Notes: a model not told the origin generated them from the letters alone. 64,000 nt of DNA from Bacteroidales bacterium (GCA_017437125.1 JAFSBV010000020.1:1-64000), one strand, 5' to 3'. Shown: positions 45,044-56,600, counted from the stretch's first letter. Translations and numbers: made by a program.

Positions 45044-47233
45044 TTAATGGATAGCTACCGTGAGCATAGCCATCACGATAGAAACCATACTCATAAGCTT
45101 GATGAGGATGTTGAGTGACGGTCCGGATGTATCCTTGAACGGGTCACCTACTGTGTCACCTGTAACGGTAGCCTTGTGAGCCTCAGAATTCTTTCCTCCG
45201 AGATGGCCTTCCTCTACATACTTCTTGGCATTGTCCCAAGCTCCGCCGGAGTTGGACATAAATACCGCGAGGACGAAACCTGAACCGAGACCTCCGATAA
45301 GGAGACCCATGACACCTGCAGGGCCGAGGATGAGACCTACGAGCACAGGAACGATGATGGCGATGAGTGAAGGAAGAAGCATCTCACGCTGAGCACCCTT
45401 TGTGGAAATCTCGACGCAACGTGCATAGTCAGGAGTAGCTTCCTTTGTAAGGATGCCCTTGATCTCACGGAACTGGCGGCGTACCTCGGTCACCATGCTC
45501 TGAGCCGCACGGCCTACTGCGTTCATTGTAAGACCGCAGAAGAGGAATGACATCATCGCACCGATGAATACACCGACGAGAACCACAGGGTTCATGAGGT
45601 CAACATGATAATATGCCATGATATCAGGAATGGTAGCCTGAGCTGCATCTATAACCTCGCCGGAAACATTAACGATCTGCTTGCCGAGATGGGTAAGGCC
45701 GATCTTGATTTCTTCGATATATGAAGCGAGGAGGGCGAGACCTGTGAGGGCTGCTGAACCGATTGCAAAGCCCTTTCCTGTTGCTGCAGTAGTGTTTCCG
45801 AGGGCGTCAAGAACGTCTGTACGCTTGCGTACTTCAGGGTCGAGCTCGCTCATCTGGGCGTTACCTCCGGCATTGTCGGCGATAGGACCGTATGCGTCAG
45901 TAGCGAGGGTGATGCCGAGTGTCGAGAGCATACCCACCGCTGCGATACCGATGCCATAAAGACCTGTAGAAAGACTGTCTGCCGAGAATGAGAGGTCGAA
46001 TCCGTTGGCACAGAGATATGCGAGAAGGATTGCAACAGCAATAGTCACTACAGGGATTGCTGTTGAAAGCATTCCGAGACCTACACCTGAGATGATGACT
46101 GTTGCAGGGCCTGTTTCAGCCGACTCTGCAAGCTTCTGTGTAGGACGATATGAATGTGATGTGTAATATTCAGTTGCCTGACCGATGATCACACCGGCAG
46201 CAAGACCTGTAACCACAGACAGCGAGAAGCCCCACCAGTTCTCCATTCCGAGGAGATACATGATGCCGAAGGTAGCGGCAGCGATGAGGATTGAGCTGAG
46301 GTTTGTTCCGCGTCCGAGGGACTTGAGGAGCTGATCCATACCGGCACCTTCCTTGGTACGCACTACATATATACCGATGATCGAGAGTACGACTCCGACA
46401 GCAGCGATGATCATAGGAGCGAGGATGGCCTTCATCTGTGCCTCTGTTCCTATAGCGGAATATGCCGCTGCACCGAGTGCCATTGTTGCAAGGATGGATC
46501 CGCAATATGACTCATAGAGGTCTGCACCCATACCGGCAACGTCACCTACATTGTCACCTACGTTATCGGCGATTGTAGCAGGGTTACGAGGGTCGTCCTC
46601 TGGAATACCTGCCTCAACCTTTCCTACAAGATCGGCTCCTACGTCAGCAGCCTTTGTATAGATACCTCCGCCGACACGTGCGAAAAGAGCCTGTGTAGAA
46701 GCACCCATACCGAATGTAAGCATTGTCGTTGTGATGAATACGAGCTTCTGTGTTCCCTCGATGTCAACGAACTGGTTGAGGATCAACCACCATATCGCGA
46801 TGTCGAGAAGTCCGAGACCTACAACGGTAAGACCCATTACGGCACCGCTTCGGAAAGCGACCTTAAGACCTGAGTTGAGAGATCTCTGAGCAGCGTTGGC
46901 TGTTCTTGCCGATGCATAGGTAGCGGTCTTCATACCCACGAAACCTGCAAGACCAGAGAAGAATCCTCCGGTAAGGAATGCGAAAGGAACCCAGCTGTTC
47001 TGAACTCCGAGGAAGGCCAATAAAGTAAAAAGAGCAGCGAGTACGATAAAGACGACAATAACGACTTTGTACTGCTGCTTCAGATAGGCCATAGCTCCCT
47101 CTCTCACGAACTGCGCAATCTGCTTCATTGTCGCATTTCCTTCGCTCTCCTTCATCATCTGACGGAAGAAGATGTAGGCAAACAGCAGTGCGATGACCGC
47201 TGCAGCCGGCACAAGATAGAATAGGTTGTTCAT
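45044..47233 (-). CDS. hppA: Membrane-bound ion-translocating pyrophosphatase
   Basis: This enzyme uses pyrophosphate to pump protons or sodium ions across the inner membrane. The 729-residue protein has about 16 hydrophobic segments. The substrate-site motif DNVGDNVGD lies near residue 230 and a second near [20 protein letters not shown] has Ala at the position that is Lys in K+-independent enzymes, so a K+-dependent form is likely; the sequence does not separate H+ from Na+ pumping by eye. It lies between the lyase and GH16 genes of the second PUL but has no connection to glycan breakdown. Confidence 0.96.
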   Translation of the reverse strand: MNNLFYLVPAAAVIALLFAYIFFRQMMKESEGNATMKQIAQFVREGAMAYLKQQYKVVIVVFIVLAALFTLLAFLGVQNSWVPFAFLTGGFFSGLAGFVGMKTATYASARTANAAQRSLNSGLKVAFRSGAVMGLTVVGLGLLDIAIWWLILNQFVDIEGTQKLVFITTTMLTFGMGASTQALFARVGGGIYTKAADVGADLVGKVEAGIPEDDPRNPATIADNVGDNVGDVAGMGADLYESYCGSILATMALGAAAYSAIGTEAQMKAILAPMIIAAVGVVLSIIGIYVVRTKEGAGMDQLLKSLGRGTNLSSILIAAATFGIMYLLGMENWWGFSLSVVTGLAAGVIIGQATEYYTSHSYRPTQKLAESAETGPATVIISGVGLGMLSTAIPVVTIAVAILLAYLCANGFDLSFSADSLSTGLYGIGIAAVGMLSTLGITLATDAYGPIADNAGGNAQMSELDPEVRKRTDVLDALGNTTAATGKGFAIGSAALTGLALLASYIEEIKIGLTHLGKQIVNVSGEVIDAAQATIPDIMAYYHVDLMNPVVLVGVFIGAMMSFLFCGLTMNAVGRAAQSMVTEVRRQFREIKGILTKEATPDYARCVEISTKGAQREMLLPSLIAIIVPVLVGLILGPAGVMGLLIGGLGSGFVLAVFMSNSGGAWDNAKKYVEEGHLGGKNSEAHKATVTGDTVGDPFKDTSGPSLNILIKLMSMVSIVMAMLTVAIH

Positions 47234-47286
47234 GCTGTTAGTTAATTTTTATGTGGTTTTCTTGCTATAATCCCATCGAGGGATGA

Positions 47287-47294
47287 CAAAATTA
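47287..47294 (-). promoter_or_regulatory. -7 box for hppA
   Basis: The minus strand reads TAATTTTG, fitting TAnnTTTG, about 55 bases before the ATG; an ATTG 19 bases upstream is a weak -33. A small hairpin (ATCCC/GGGAT) lies in the leader. Confidence 0.45.
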
Positions 47295-47416
47295 TTTAAT
47301 TTTTTGAAAAACACAATAGCTTAAACCGTTAATTTTTAAGCAAAAAGGCGATTTTATATAACAATCTAAAATTTATTGACACTATCGATTGATATTTTTA
47401 TTATATTTGCAAAACT

Positions 47417-47446
47417 CCGGAATATGGTTAGGCTTGAAACTTCCGG
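47417..47446 (-). terminator. Weak hairpin after the small lipoprotein gene
   Basis: CCGGAA (47417-47422) and TTCCGG (47441-47446) form a 6-bp stem immediately after the lipoprotein stop, followed on the minus strand by AGTTTTG. A TATATTTG at 47402-47409 on the plus strand lies within this gap but faces no sense gene. Confidence 0.4.
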
Positions 47447-47448
47447 TT

Positions 47449-47691
47449 TCATTTGCCGTTCCTGAGCATGAGATTCCTGTTCCATTCTTCCGAAGCCTTT
47501 TCCATAGCCAGTTCCGCTTCATCCTTCTTCTTGCTGTCAAACCGTATTTTTGTACCGTCTTGCGATGCATTTACAGGATCCACAAGTTTAAGACTCGCCT
47601 TTTTCTCTTGGTTTTCCTCTTCATTTCTGCAACCGCACAGCGTAGTCACAGCGATCGCCATGACCAGACATATCAGACATATTCTACTCAT
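47449..47691 (-). CDS. Small lipoprotein of the second PUL
   Basis: From the ATG at 47691 this 80-residue protein has a lipoprotein signal (AVTTLCGC) and then a short, highly charged tail rich in Lys and Glu (KKKDEAELAMEKASEEWNRN). It begins 10 bases after GH16 ends, so it is probably the last gene of that operon. No domain was recognised. Confidence 0.6.
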   Translation of the reverse strand: MSRICLICLVMAIAVTTLCGCRNEEENQEKKASLKLVDPVNASQDGTKIRFDSKKKDEAELAMEKASEEWNRNLMLRNGK

Positions 47692-47701
47692 AATCAATGA
47701 A

Positions 47702-48475
47702 TTATTTAGGAAAATACACTTTAACCCAATCTATAGACATTTCTACCGGAAGCTCACTTCCGTCCGGTGGCCCGACCCATGCGCCACCGATCTGCATATC
47801 CATGAGTATATAATAAGGAACTCCGAAAGGAAACTGTATCTGACGCGGGTACTCTTCAGATTCAATGGCGGGGTATGTCAATGTCACTATATCATTTACA
47901 GTAAACACTATCATATCCGGACGGATCTCCACTCCGAAAACGTTGTATCGGCGAGGTCGGAAAGGGGCTCTGACAAATGATTTCGGATCTGTCTTTTTGT
48001 TGAGATCTCTCGTATAGCTGGTATGCACCGTCTGATATATGTACGTATCGTGATCAAGACGCTCCATTATATCTATCTCTCCGTCATCAGGCCATTTCCC
48101 GGACTCCGGAAGCATCCATAAGGCCGGCCACAGGCTTTCCGCCCCCTGAAGCTTCGCCCTTATTTCCACCTTGCCGTATGTCATGGAAAAAAGTCCTTTC
48201 GTATAAACTCCTCCTGTGAGATAGGTAGCTGTATCATCCGGAACAACTCCGTCATTGACAATTGCCCGAAGAATCAGCTTTCCGTTTCTGAGGTCATACA
48301 CAGACTCGTCATACGACATGTAACGTCTCCAGTCAGCGGGGCCTCTTTCAATCCTGGCCCACTTGTCTCCGTCCATTTTCCGTCCCATGAAGTCTTCTTT
48401 CCAGACAAGTTCATATTCCTGTCCTTTCATGGCAAGGGCGGAAAGAAACATAAGTATGCACAATATCTTCTTCAT
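47702..48475 (-). CDS. GH16 family endo-glycanase
   Basis: The 257-residue secreted protein (signal ending AMKGQ) is a single GH16 beta-jellyroll. The catalytic motif is DGEIDIMERL, with Glu133 as nucleophile, Asp135 and Glu138 as acid/base, spaced E-x-D-x-x-E. YTKGLFSMTYGKVEIRAKL and WPALWML are typical flanking strands. GH16 enzymes hydrolyse beta-1,3/1,4 backbones, and Bacteroidales ones of this compact form include laminarinase-like and O-glycan-acting members. With a lyase and GH88 in the same PUL it probably makes the first cuts in a mixed-backbone glycan. It follows susD by 6 bases. Confidence 0.9.
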   Translation of the reverse strand: MKKILCILMFLSALAMKGQEYELVWKEDFMGRKMDGDKWARIERGPADWRRYMSYDESVYDLRNGKLILRAIVNDGVVPDDTATYLTGGVYTKGLFSMTYGKVEIRAKLQGAESLWPALWMLPESGKWPDDGEIDIMERLDHDTYIYQTVHTSYTRDLNKKTDPKSFVRAPFRPRRYNVFGVEIRPDMIVFTVNDIVTLTYPAIESEEYPRQIQFPFGVPYYILMDMQIGGAWVGPPDGSELPVEMSIDWVKVYFPK

Positions 48476-48481
48476 GACGTC

Positions 48482-50320
48482 TTACCAGTTAGGGTTCTGT
48501 TTCAATTCTCTATCCAAGGCTATGTCATCAGGAGGGACAGGCAGCAGATAGTCCCTGTCAGGTCTGAAGCCGTAGCCTGACGGAAGCTTGTCCCGAAGAG
48601 GATCGGCCCATCCTTCTTCATCTTTAGGAATATTGCCAAGTGCTTCCATCGCAAACTGATCATTCTTGTCAAAAGAATGGAAAAGCACGCCATCTTCTCC
48701 TATATATGCACCACGTCCCCTCTGTCCGGTCAGGACCTTATGTCCTCTCCATCTCAATATGTCATCAAGTCTGAACCCTTGGAGAGCCAGTTCAGATCGA
48801 CGTTCGCGACGTATTTCCTGCATGTTCGGAGTCAGAGGATAGCCATAATCCGTAAAGTTCGGATCTGCAGAAGGCTCCTTCCATGCGACGCCAGCCCTTG
48901 CACGCAACGCGCGTATTGTCTTCGACAGGACTTCTTCCGTACATATGCCGAGCTCTTCAGCAGCTTCTGCATATGCCAGCAATGCCTCCGGATAACGGAT
49001 AAGGACAAGCCCCGTATCCCAGAATGAGCTGCTCACATATGTCGTATCCACTCCCAATGCAGTATGATAGCCTGTGAGATTGCGACCGTTCCCGTCTCCA
49101 TTGAACCGCGGAGGATTGATAGCGGAGTTATGGGCCTCAGCTTCTGCTGTGTCATCGTAACGATATGCAGCAACTTTCATCGGCTTTGTGATCGAAGTGG
49201 AACGGAACTTATGGCCGGAGCTCATAACAATTTCTGTCAGACGAGGGTCACGACCGGAGAATGTTTCATTGAAATCCTTGAATTTCGGATCATACGGACA
49301 TATGAAAGTTCCGTCCTCGTTAAGATAGTTATCGACCAAAGATTTTGTAATTCCGGCTGCAGCCTCATTGTCAACGATTCCTGAACCCAGAAGTACGGTA
49401 AGGCTATGCTGCACACCTCTGCCCACATCGTATTTTTTCCAGAAGACGGCCTCTGGTACAGCGGAATAATCCTTCTGATTGAACATATGCGCATATGCCT
49501 CGCCTCCATTCTTCGCACCGAAAGGATCATTTTCCAATGTATTCAAGCCCTGTGAAACCGGCATAATGCCGAAAAGTTCATCACCATATTCCATAACCTT
49601 GCGGAAGAACCATTCCGGCTGCGGATCTGAAACGGAGAATTCATCAGAAGAATGATAGCGTTCCCATGTACCTTCATAAAGAGCTACATTCATGGCCAGG
49701 ATAAGGGCGGCTTCCTTGCTGATTCTCAAGCCTGAATATACTTCACGCCTATGCAGAAGCCTGATGGCCTCGTCAATATCGGAAAGGATGAAACGTGCCA
49801 CCTCATCACGTGTTGTCGCAGGAATCTGCAATCCTTCGACAGTCGCATTTTCATCAAGGAACGCATTCATCAAAGGTATGTTTCCGAACTTCTTGAGCAA
49901 GGTGAAATGCCACCATGCACGCAGGAAATAGACTTCGCCACAAAGCGAAAGCATATCATCTGTCTCATGATCCCTGGAAACCTGATAGTATTCAAAGAAG
50001 AAATTGACATCACGCAGAGCCGCATATGCCGAGGACCAGTCTGTCTGACCGTCAAACTGAGTAAGCTCTCCATTTATACGCGGATTATATTTCTCTGAAA
50101 TGATGTTGTCACTGTTCTTCTCGACAGCACGCACTCCGCTTCCGTACTGAGACAGGGAAGGCAGAGCCATGTACAGTCCGTTCACATAGCTGAAAATCTG
50201 GTTCTCCGTAGAAAGAAAAGTTTCCCCTGATGGAGATGTCAAAGGTCCTTTATCCAGAAATCCGGTGCATCCCGTAGCAAGCATAGCCGTCAGCACCAAT
50301 ATTTTACATATGTCTTTCAT
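48482..50320 (-). CDS. SusD-family surface glycan-binding lipoprotein (second PUL)
   Basis: From the ATG at 50320 (612 residues) there is a lipoprotein signal ending LATGC, which supports this start over the 44-codon longer frame. The SusD family pattern is visible as LCGEVYFLRAWWHFTLLKKF (about 122-141), SKEAALILAMNVALYEGTW (about 203-221) and, near the end, RRSELALQGFRLDDILRWR. It follows susC by 11 bases. Divergence from the arabinan SusD is large, in line with a different substrate. Confidence 0.94.
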   Translation of the reverse strand: MKDICKILVLTAMLATGCTGFLDKGPLTSPSGETFLSTENQIFSYVNGLYMALPSLSQYGSGVRAVEKNSDNIISEKYNPRINGELTQFDGQTDWSSAYAALRDVNFFFEYYQVSRDHETDDMLSLCGEVYFLRAWWHFTLLKKFGNIPLMNAFLDENATVEGLQIPATTRDEVARFILSDIDEAIRLLHRREVYSGLRISKEAALILAMNVALYEGTWERYHSSDEFSVSDPQPEWFFRKVMEYGDELFGIMPVSQGLNTLENDPFGAKNGGEAYAHMFNQKDYSAVPEAVFWKKYDVGRGVQHSLTVLLGSGIVDNEAAAGITKSLVDNYLNEDGTFICPYDPKFKDFNETFSGRDPRLTEIVMSSGHKFRSTSITKPMKVAAYRYDDTAEAEAHNSAINPPRFNGDGNGRNLTGYHTALGVDTTYVSSSFWDTGLVLIRYPEALLAYAEAAEELGICTEEVLSKTIRALRARAGVAWKEPSADPNFTDYGYPLTPNMQEIRRERRSELALQGFRLDDILRWRGHKVLTGQRGRGAYIGEDGVLFHSFDKNDQFAMEALGNIPKDEEGWADPLRDKLPSGYGFRPDRDYLLPVPPDDIALDRELKQNPNW

Positions 50321-50331
50321 CTTGCAGCCAA

Positions 50332-53300
50332 TCAGAATGTAATGTCGATTCCACATACTAATGTCCTTGACAGAGGATATACCTTCGCGTTGCCGTTCTG
50401 GGTCATTGCTGATGTCAGTCCCGGTGCCGAAGCCCTGCTTCCTCCTGCCCATGTATTCACGATATTTATCGTCTCCGGATCGAAGGCATCCGGAAGGGCG
50501 TCGATTGTAAATATATTGTCACATGAAACATAGACCCTGAGACGTTTCAGCCTGACATGTTCGAGAAGCCGCTCGCCGAACGAATATGAGACCATGAGGT
50601 TCTTCATTCTGAGATATGCGGCGTTAAGAAGATAGCGGGTACTGTTATATCCTGCATTAACCTTCCAATCCAGATCTCCTGCGCCTGTACCGTCCGTCAG
50701 GCGCGGAAGCCAGCCTCCCGGATCATCTGCAGAAAAATGATCCATATGATCCTTGAAATAATTTCTTCCTCCGAAGAGATATGTGCTTCCGGACATCGGG
50801 AAGTCACGTTTTCCTACTCCCTGAAGAAGGGTGGAAATCTCGAATCCGCGATAACCTATAGCGAGATTCACTCCGTATAGGAAGCGTGGAGTTGCATTTC
50901 CTATGATGGTCAGATCGCCATGATCGTCGAGAGTTCCCTGACCGGGATTTACGGCTCCGTCTCCGTCAAGGTCTTCATATCTGAGGTCTCCGGCCTTCCA
51001 CAGGTTCTGATCCTTGAAAAAGCTCAGATCGACAGGGTATGAAGCCGCATCCTCGTCTGTAGCGAACAGATGGTCAGCCTTATATCCCCAGATCTCCCCT
51101 ATATCCATCCCTTCGTAATAGCCTTTGTTGGCCGAGAGGCCTGTATGGTTGTTGGTGATGATCCCTTCCGGATTGTTATAGCGGGTAACCACTGACTTGT
51201 AATCCGAAAGATTGAAGCCAGCACGGTAGAAGAATCCTCCGGAAAGATCATCAGACCAATTCAATGTCAGCTCCCAGCCTCTGTTACGAAGAACGGCATT
51301 ATTGGATGTAGCTCTGTCTGCAGCGGTTATTCCGCTCAATGACGGTATGGCCTCAGCCGGTCCGATCATATCCCTTGTAACTCGCTGATAGACGTCGATG
51401 ATCATATTCAGACGGTTGTCATACAAAGATATGTCCACACCGAAATCAGCATTGTCAACCTTTTCCCATGTTATGTGAGGACTTGTCATCGATGGCGTGG
51501 AAGCGACTGTTCCTTTTTCCGGAACATCAGACGTTCCTGGCAGAAGCCATGCATCAGCATGCGAAGGATTCAGCGTCATGATGCTGAGATACCTGTAAAG
51601 TCCTGCAGCGTGCTGATTGCCTGATCTTCCATACGAGAGACGAAACTTCAGCTGATTCAGAAGATTCCTGCCATTACATAGACTCCGGGCAAGATCATAA
51701 CCCACAGAGAAGGACGGGAATACACCCAAACGATGCCCAGGAGCGAAGCGTGAGGATCCGTCCGCCCTTCCGCTGACCTCTGCAAATACAGTTTCCTTCC
51801 AGTTCCAGTTGATTCTGGCGAACACGCCTGCCGTAGTCCAATGATCCCTGTATTCGTCAGCCGTGACATTACCATCCGCATTGTCAAAGGAAAATACTTC
51901 TTCGCTGAGCATTCCGTCCTTATAGGTATAACCTCCTGAATTTTCCTGAAGTTCTGCCTGAAAACCTGCCATGACCTTGAAATAATGTCCGTCGAGGCTG
52001 GCAGCATACGACGTCCTCACTTCCGGAGACAGGTAATAATCGAATACATTTCCACGGGTATATGAACCGAAACTTGTGTTCTTCCAGTGCATCCCCGGAT
52101 ACTGATAACCCTGTTTTCCTCCAGATGTGACCACAATCCTGCCGTCAGGACGCGTAGTCTTGGGAAATCCCATGATGAAGCTGCTTTTCTGAATGTCAAG
52201 CCTTCCCTTCATTTCAGCCGTGATGTCCCAGCCGTCAAGCGGGGTTATAGTCATCGACAGGGACATCGCGTCTGAAACCGAAGTACGCTCGAAACCGGTC
52301 TCCTTCAGGTACATGACCTCGTTCCACGAAGGCAGATCATAGTCGCCTTCAACAGGAAGAACCGTAACCTGTGTAGGATATTTGTCTGAAATCTGAGCAT
52401 AGAAAATGGTCTGGTCAGCCATCGGGCGATCGATACCTGTCACTGCGAGACTGTTGTTGAAAGCAACCTTCAGCCAAGGTTTTACATTGAACGACATCCT
52501 TGCATTCACATTATATCTGTCCAGATCATCCTCGACATGATCTATCAATCCTCCCTGATACACATAACCGGCACTTACCATATATCTGACCTTCTGTGTT
52601 CCTCCTGAGATGCTGAGATTGTGGGACTGACGCAGAGACCTGTCCTTGAAATGATAGTCGAACCAGTCCGTGTCTGCATACTGATTGTTATAAGCCGAGG
52701 CCCATCCGTCTCCTGCTGCGTTCAGTCCGATTCCCGGATATTCTTCAGAATACGGATCTGCTGCAAACAAGCCTATTCTTTCGATTGCACTTTCAGTGAA
52801 AGGAGCGTTCTTTCCTGAATTCACCTTCATCTCATTCATATATCCGGCAAATTCGGCAGAAGACATCATTTCAGGCATATTCACAGGCGAGCTGAAGCCG
52901 ACAGTTCCGTTGTAGCTTACAGAAGCTTTGCCCGCACTTCCGCTCTTTGTCGTCACAAGAACCACTCCATATGCCGCCCTCGATCCATACACAGATGATG
53001 CAGAGGCATCCTTCAATACCGTCACACTCTCCACATCCGCCGGATTGACATTGGAAAGGCTCTGCTCTATTCCATCTATAAGAACATAAGGCTCACCTCC
53101 GTTTACAGAACCTGTTCCTCTTATATTGAAACGTACTCCTGCACCTGGTTCTCCTCCCGTTCCGTTCTCCATAGCATCTGTAACAATGACAAGACCTGCC
53201 ACATTTCCCTGAAGAGCATGAGTGAGATCAGTCACAGGACGGCCGGAAACAGCATCAGCCCTTACAGTGGAAACCGCTGCAGTTATAGTATTCCTTTTCT

Positions 53301-53424
53301 GGACATCCATTCCTACCACGACGGATTCTTCCAGAAACAATGTGTCTCTGTCTGCTGTCTGTGCGTGTGCATGACCTGCGGCAGCCAGTAAGACGACAGC
53401 AATGATGTGATTCAGCTTTTTCAT
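50332..53424 (-). CDS. SusC-family TonB-dependent transporter (second PUL)
   Basis: The 1030-residue importer has a signal peptide ending HAHAQ, the plug beginning LFLEESVVVGMDVQKRNTITA and the SusC motif DASASSVYGSRAAYGVVLVT (about 138-157), followed by a long barrel ending in ITF. Unlike the arabinan SusC it has no carboxypeptidase-D-like domain before the plug; the plug begins about 30 residues after the signal. It starts divergently from the HTCS gene, with both promoters in the 189-base gap. Confidence 0.95.
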   Translation of the reverse strand: MKKLNHIIAVVLLAAAGHAHAQTADRDTLFLEESVVVGMDVQKRNTITAAVSTVRADAVSGRPVTDLTHALQGNVAGLVIVTDAMENGTGGEPGAGVRFNIRGTGSVNGGEPYVLIDGIEQSLSNVNPADVESVTVLKDASASSVYGSRAAYGVVLVTTKSGSAGKASVSYNGTVGFSSPVNMPEMMSSAEFAGYMNEMKVNSGKNAPFTESAIERIGLFAADPYSEEYPGIGLNAAGDGWASAYNNQYADTDWFDYHFKDRSLRQSHNLSISGGTQKVRYMVSAGYVYQGGLIDHVEDDLDRYNVNARMSFNVKPWLKVAFNNSLAVTGIDRPMADQTIFYAQISDKYPTQVTVLPVEGDYDLPSWNEVMYLKETGFERTSVSDAMSLSMTITPLDGWDITAEMKGRLDIQKSSFIMGFPKTTRPDGRIVVTSGGKQGYQYPGMHWKNTSFGSYTRGNVFDYYLSPEVRTSYAASLDGHYFKVMAGFQAELQENSGGYTYKDGMLSEEVFSFDNADGNVTADEYRDHWTTAGVFARINWNWKETVFAEVSGRADGSSRFAPGHRLGVFPSFSVGYDLARSLCNGRNLLNQLKFRLSYGRSGNQHAAGLYRYLSIMTLNPSHADAWLLPGTSDVPEKGTVASTPSMTSPHITWEKVDNADFGVDISLYDNRLNMIIDVYQRVTRDMIGPAEAIPSLSGITAADRATSNNAVLRNRGWELTLNWSDDLSGGFFYRAGFNLSDYKSVVTRYNNPEGIITNNHTGLSANKGYYEGMDIGEIWGYKADHLFATDEDAASYPVDLSFFKDQNLWKAGDLRYEDLDGDGAVNPGQGTLDDHGDLTIIGNATPRFLYGVNLAIGYRGFEISTLLQGVGKRDFPMSGSTYLFGGRNYFKDHMDHFSADDPGGWLPRLTDGTGAGDLDWKVNAGYNSTRYLLNAAYLRMKNLMVSYSFGERLLEHVRLKRLRVYVSCDNIFTIDALPDAFDPETINIVNTWAGGSRASAPGLTSAMTQNGNAKVYPLSRTLVCGIDITF

Positions 53425-53449
53425 TGAAGACGTGGTTTTGTTTCAGGTG

Positions 53450-53489
53450 CAAAATTAAAGACCCGTTCCGGGTCCGGAATCCAAATTTA
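53450..53489 (-). promoter_or_regulatory. Promoter and palindromes of the second-PUL susC
   Basis: The minus strand has TAATTTTG (53450-53457) and a second TAnnTTTG box, TAAATTTG (53482-53489). Between them lie GACCCG ttc CGGGTC (53460-53474) and the overlapping TTCCGG GT CCGGAA (53466-53479). These palindromes sit between two -7 boxes and are natural candidates for regulator binding. Confidence 0.45.
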
Positions 53490-53557
53490 GCCATTCTATT
53501 TCAAATTTTGTCTATCGCAGGGGTTCAAAAGCATTTTTTATAAGAATCCTGAACATT

Positions 53558-53589
53558 TTTGAAAACCAGAAGCTTATTTGTTATCTTTG
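53558..53589 (+). promoter_or_regulatory. HTCS promoter
   Basis: TTTG (53558-53561) and TATCTTTG (53582-53589) separated by 20 bases, a very good -33/-7 pair. The leader is then only about 20 bases, to the ATG at 53613, and this rules out the longer frame that begins with a TTG at 53559. Confidence 0.75.
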
Positions 53590-53612
53590 TAAGCGCCACA
53601 TTATTGACAACC

Positions 53613-56600
53613 ATGTACAAAACTATTCCTATCGTATCTATTCTTATTCTGTTCTTTTCGACAGCATCGGCAAGAGAGAACTACATTTACACTCGTATTT
53701 CTCAGAAAGAAGGACTGACATCTACAATCAATTCCATATATAAGGAAAAAGACGGAGATGTCTGGCTTGGTACTCCAAACGGTCTGTACAGTTTCAACGG
53801 CCATACCCTCCGGAATCATCAGGATTCCACACTGGCTGGAAAGCGCGTCTTCCAGACAGGCATCGACAGAAACGGTGACTTCTGGATTCTAACGAACAGG
53901 GGGCCTCTGAGGAAGAGAGGATCAGACTTTGAAGTGGTGACACCTTCCGGAGAAAATGATGAGAATCATCCTTTCCAGTGCATGTTTCAGGATGACGAAG
54001 GAATATGGTTCGGAAGCAACAGCAGGATCTACAGGTACACATTTTCAGACTCTTCACTCACCCTGTTCAAAGATCTGAATGAACAACCTTCCTTCGTGAT
54101 AAACAGTATCATATTGCTGGATGAGCACACACTGCTCTGCGGCTCTCATAACGGGCTTCTCTCCATAGACACCAAGACAGGAGAGGCAAACAGATCCCTG
54201 TTTTCCTTGTTCAACGAAGTCACATCCATACTCATAGACAGCAAAGACAGAATATGGATATCCTTTTATAACCATGGCATAGCTGTCTTCGAAAAGAGCG
54301 GAAGACTTATCAGAAGATATAGCACAGCAGATTCTGCCCTGAGCAATGACGTTGTATTGTGCATGACAGAAAGGGATTCATCAATATGGGCAGGAACTGA
54401 CGGAGGAGGTGTGAACATCATCGATCCCGAGACAGGAAGCATAAGGGTTCTTTCCCATATTGCCGGAGATCCATCATCTTTTCCTGCGCATTCCATTAAA
54501 AGCATATATACGGATGACTATGACAACATCTGGGCAGGAAGCATACGCGAGGGCCTTATAAGGATCAGTCAGAGCGGAATGAAGACATATTCCGACAGCC
54601 ACATCGGTCTGGACAGCGGTTTGAGCAACCCTACCGTCCTATGCCTGTATCAGGACAGCACAGATGATGACATATGGATAGGCACGGACGGAGAAGGTCT
54701 GAACAGATTCGATCCTGCAAAAGGGACATTCACCCATTATCCTTCGACCCTCAAGACCAAGGTCGTGTCAATCGCTTCCTATTCGGAAACGGAACTGGCC
54801 TTGTCCATCTATGCAGACAGGATACTGCTCTTCAACAAGAATACCGGCAAGACACGTCCTCTGGAGATTGACGATGACGACATAAACTATCTGCTCCGAT
54901 ATGCAGGACGCAGCCTCAATCTGGCCAATGGTCCGGACGGCAGCCTGCTTCTGATAAGCAACACAGTAAGCCGTTTTGACAAGAAGACAGGAAAATGTAC
55001 AAAAATTGGTTTCGACATAGGTGACAAGGCCAATGGAAATCTTCTGACCATCAGATCCGGCGATGAAGGCCTTTGGCTGCATGACTACTTCAACATCTAC
55101 CTCCTGCCCGCAGGAGGATCACAGATAATCCGCAAAGGACATACAAACAAGCACAGGATCAACAGCGGACATCTCGACGGTTCAGGCAGAATCTGGCTTG
55201 CCACCGATGAAGGTCTGTGCCGCTTCAATATCTCTGACGGAACATTCTCACATGTACACACGACGCTTCTGAAGACTGCCACATCCGTGGTATGTGACGG
55301 AAGCTCAAGGGTATGGGTGGGAACAGACCACGGCCTGTATGCCTATCTTGAAAATTTCGACAGCTTCACCCTTTTCGGAGAATCAGACGGAGCCTTACGC
55401 AATGAATATCTCAGCAAACCTCGTCTGGCTTCGAGGGAAGGCGACATTTATCTCGGAGGAGTTCAAGGCCTGCTCCGTATAGACAGCGACTACTCTATCG
55501 ACATGACTGAAGAGCCTGCAGTAAACCTCTATGGCCTGACCGTTGACAACGAAGTGATCCATCCAGACGGAAAGGGTCTGTACAGAATACCTCGCAACAG
55601 CAAGAGAATAGAAATAGGCGTCGCTTTGCAGGAAAAGGACATATTCCGGGAAAAGGTTTACAGATTCATGATACCGGACGTCGGAAGCGTATATGAAGGC
55701 AAGTCGCCGGTTCTCGTCCTGCAGCAGATGAACAGGCCGGGAAAGCACGACATCATGGTCACATATACAAGGCGTAACGGAGAATGGTGCGAGCCTGTCA
55801 GACTCCTGACCCTCAAGATTCCTCAGCCATGGTATCTTTCAGGTTGGTTCATTGCCGTCATCCTGCTTCTTACGGCTCTCGGCGCCGTCACCGCACATCT
55901 GTCAATGACACGTCGCCGCAACAGCAGGATACAGCTCGCCCTGAAAGAACAGGAACAGAAGGTCTATGAGGAGAAGGTCCGGATGCTTATAAACATAAGC
56001 CATGAGCTTAGAACTCCTCTCACCCTGATCATGGCGCCTCTGAAACGGCTTATCAAAGGTAAGGCAACCGGTCAGGAAGAGCAGACAGCCACACTCAACC
56101 GCATCTACAGACAATCAAAGCGTATGCGCGATCTTCTTGATATGGTCCTTGACCTGAGAAAACTTGAAGTCGGCAAGAGCGGACTCAGGATGGAGTCAAC
56201 AGACTTCAATGAATGGGTAATGAACACCGTTGAAGACATAATCAAGGAAGAAGATGCTGAAGGAATACACATATTCACCGAACTTGATCCGTCGGTCGGG
56301 ACTGCAGATATTGACAGAAGAAAATGTGAAACCGTGCTCATGAACATACTCATGAATGCCATAAAGCATAGTTCTGAAGGTGACAACATCATGATCAGGA
56401 CATCGCTTACCGGCTCCGGCAATGTCCGCGTCAGCATTTCAGACGAAGGTCCGGGACTGGAGGAGACAGACAAGGAGAAACTCTTCAGCAGATTCTACCA
56501 GAACAACAACGAGAAATACGGCAGCGGAATAGGTCTGTCATATTCCAAGATACTGGTCGAACTGCAGGGTGGCGCAATCGGAGCTGAAAACAATGCCGGC

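Noticed and set aside
47389-47980. Plus-strand frames with a TATATTTG box at 47402-47409
   Set aside because: They run antisense to the small lipoprotein and GH16; the box probably occurs by chance in an AT-rich gap. An antisense transcript is possible but unsupported.
53559-53612. Upstream TTG start for the HTCS protein
   Set aside because: It overlaps the promoter; the ATG at 53613 gives a proper signal peptide.
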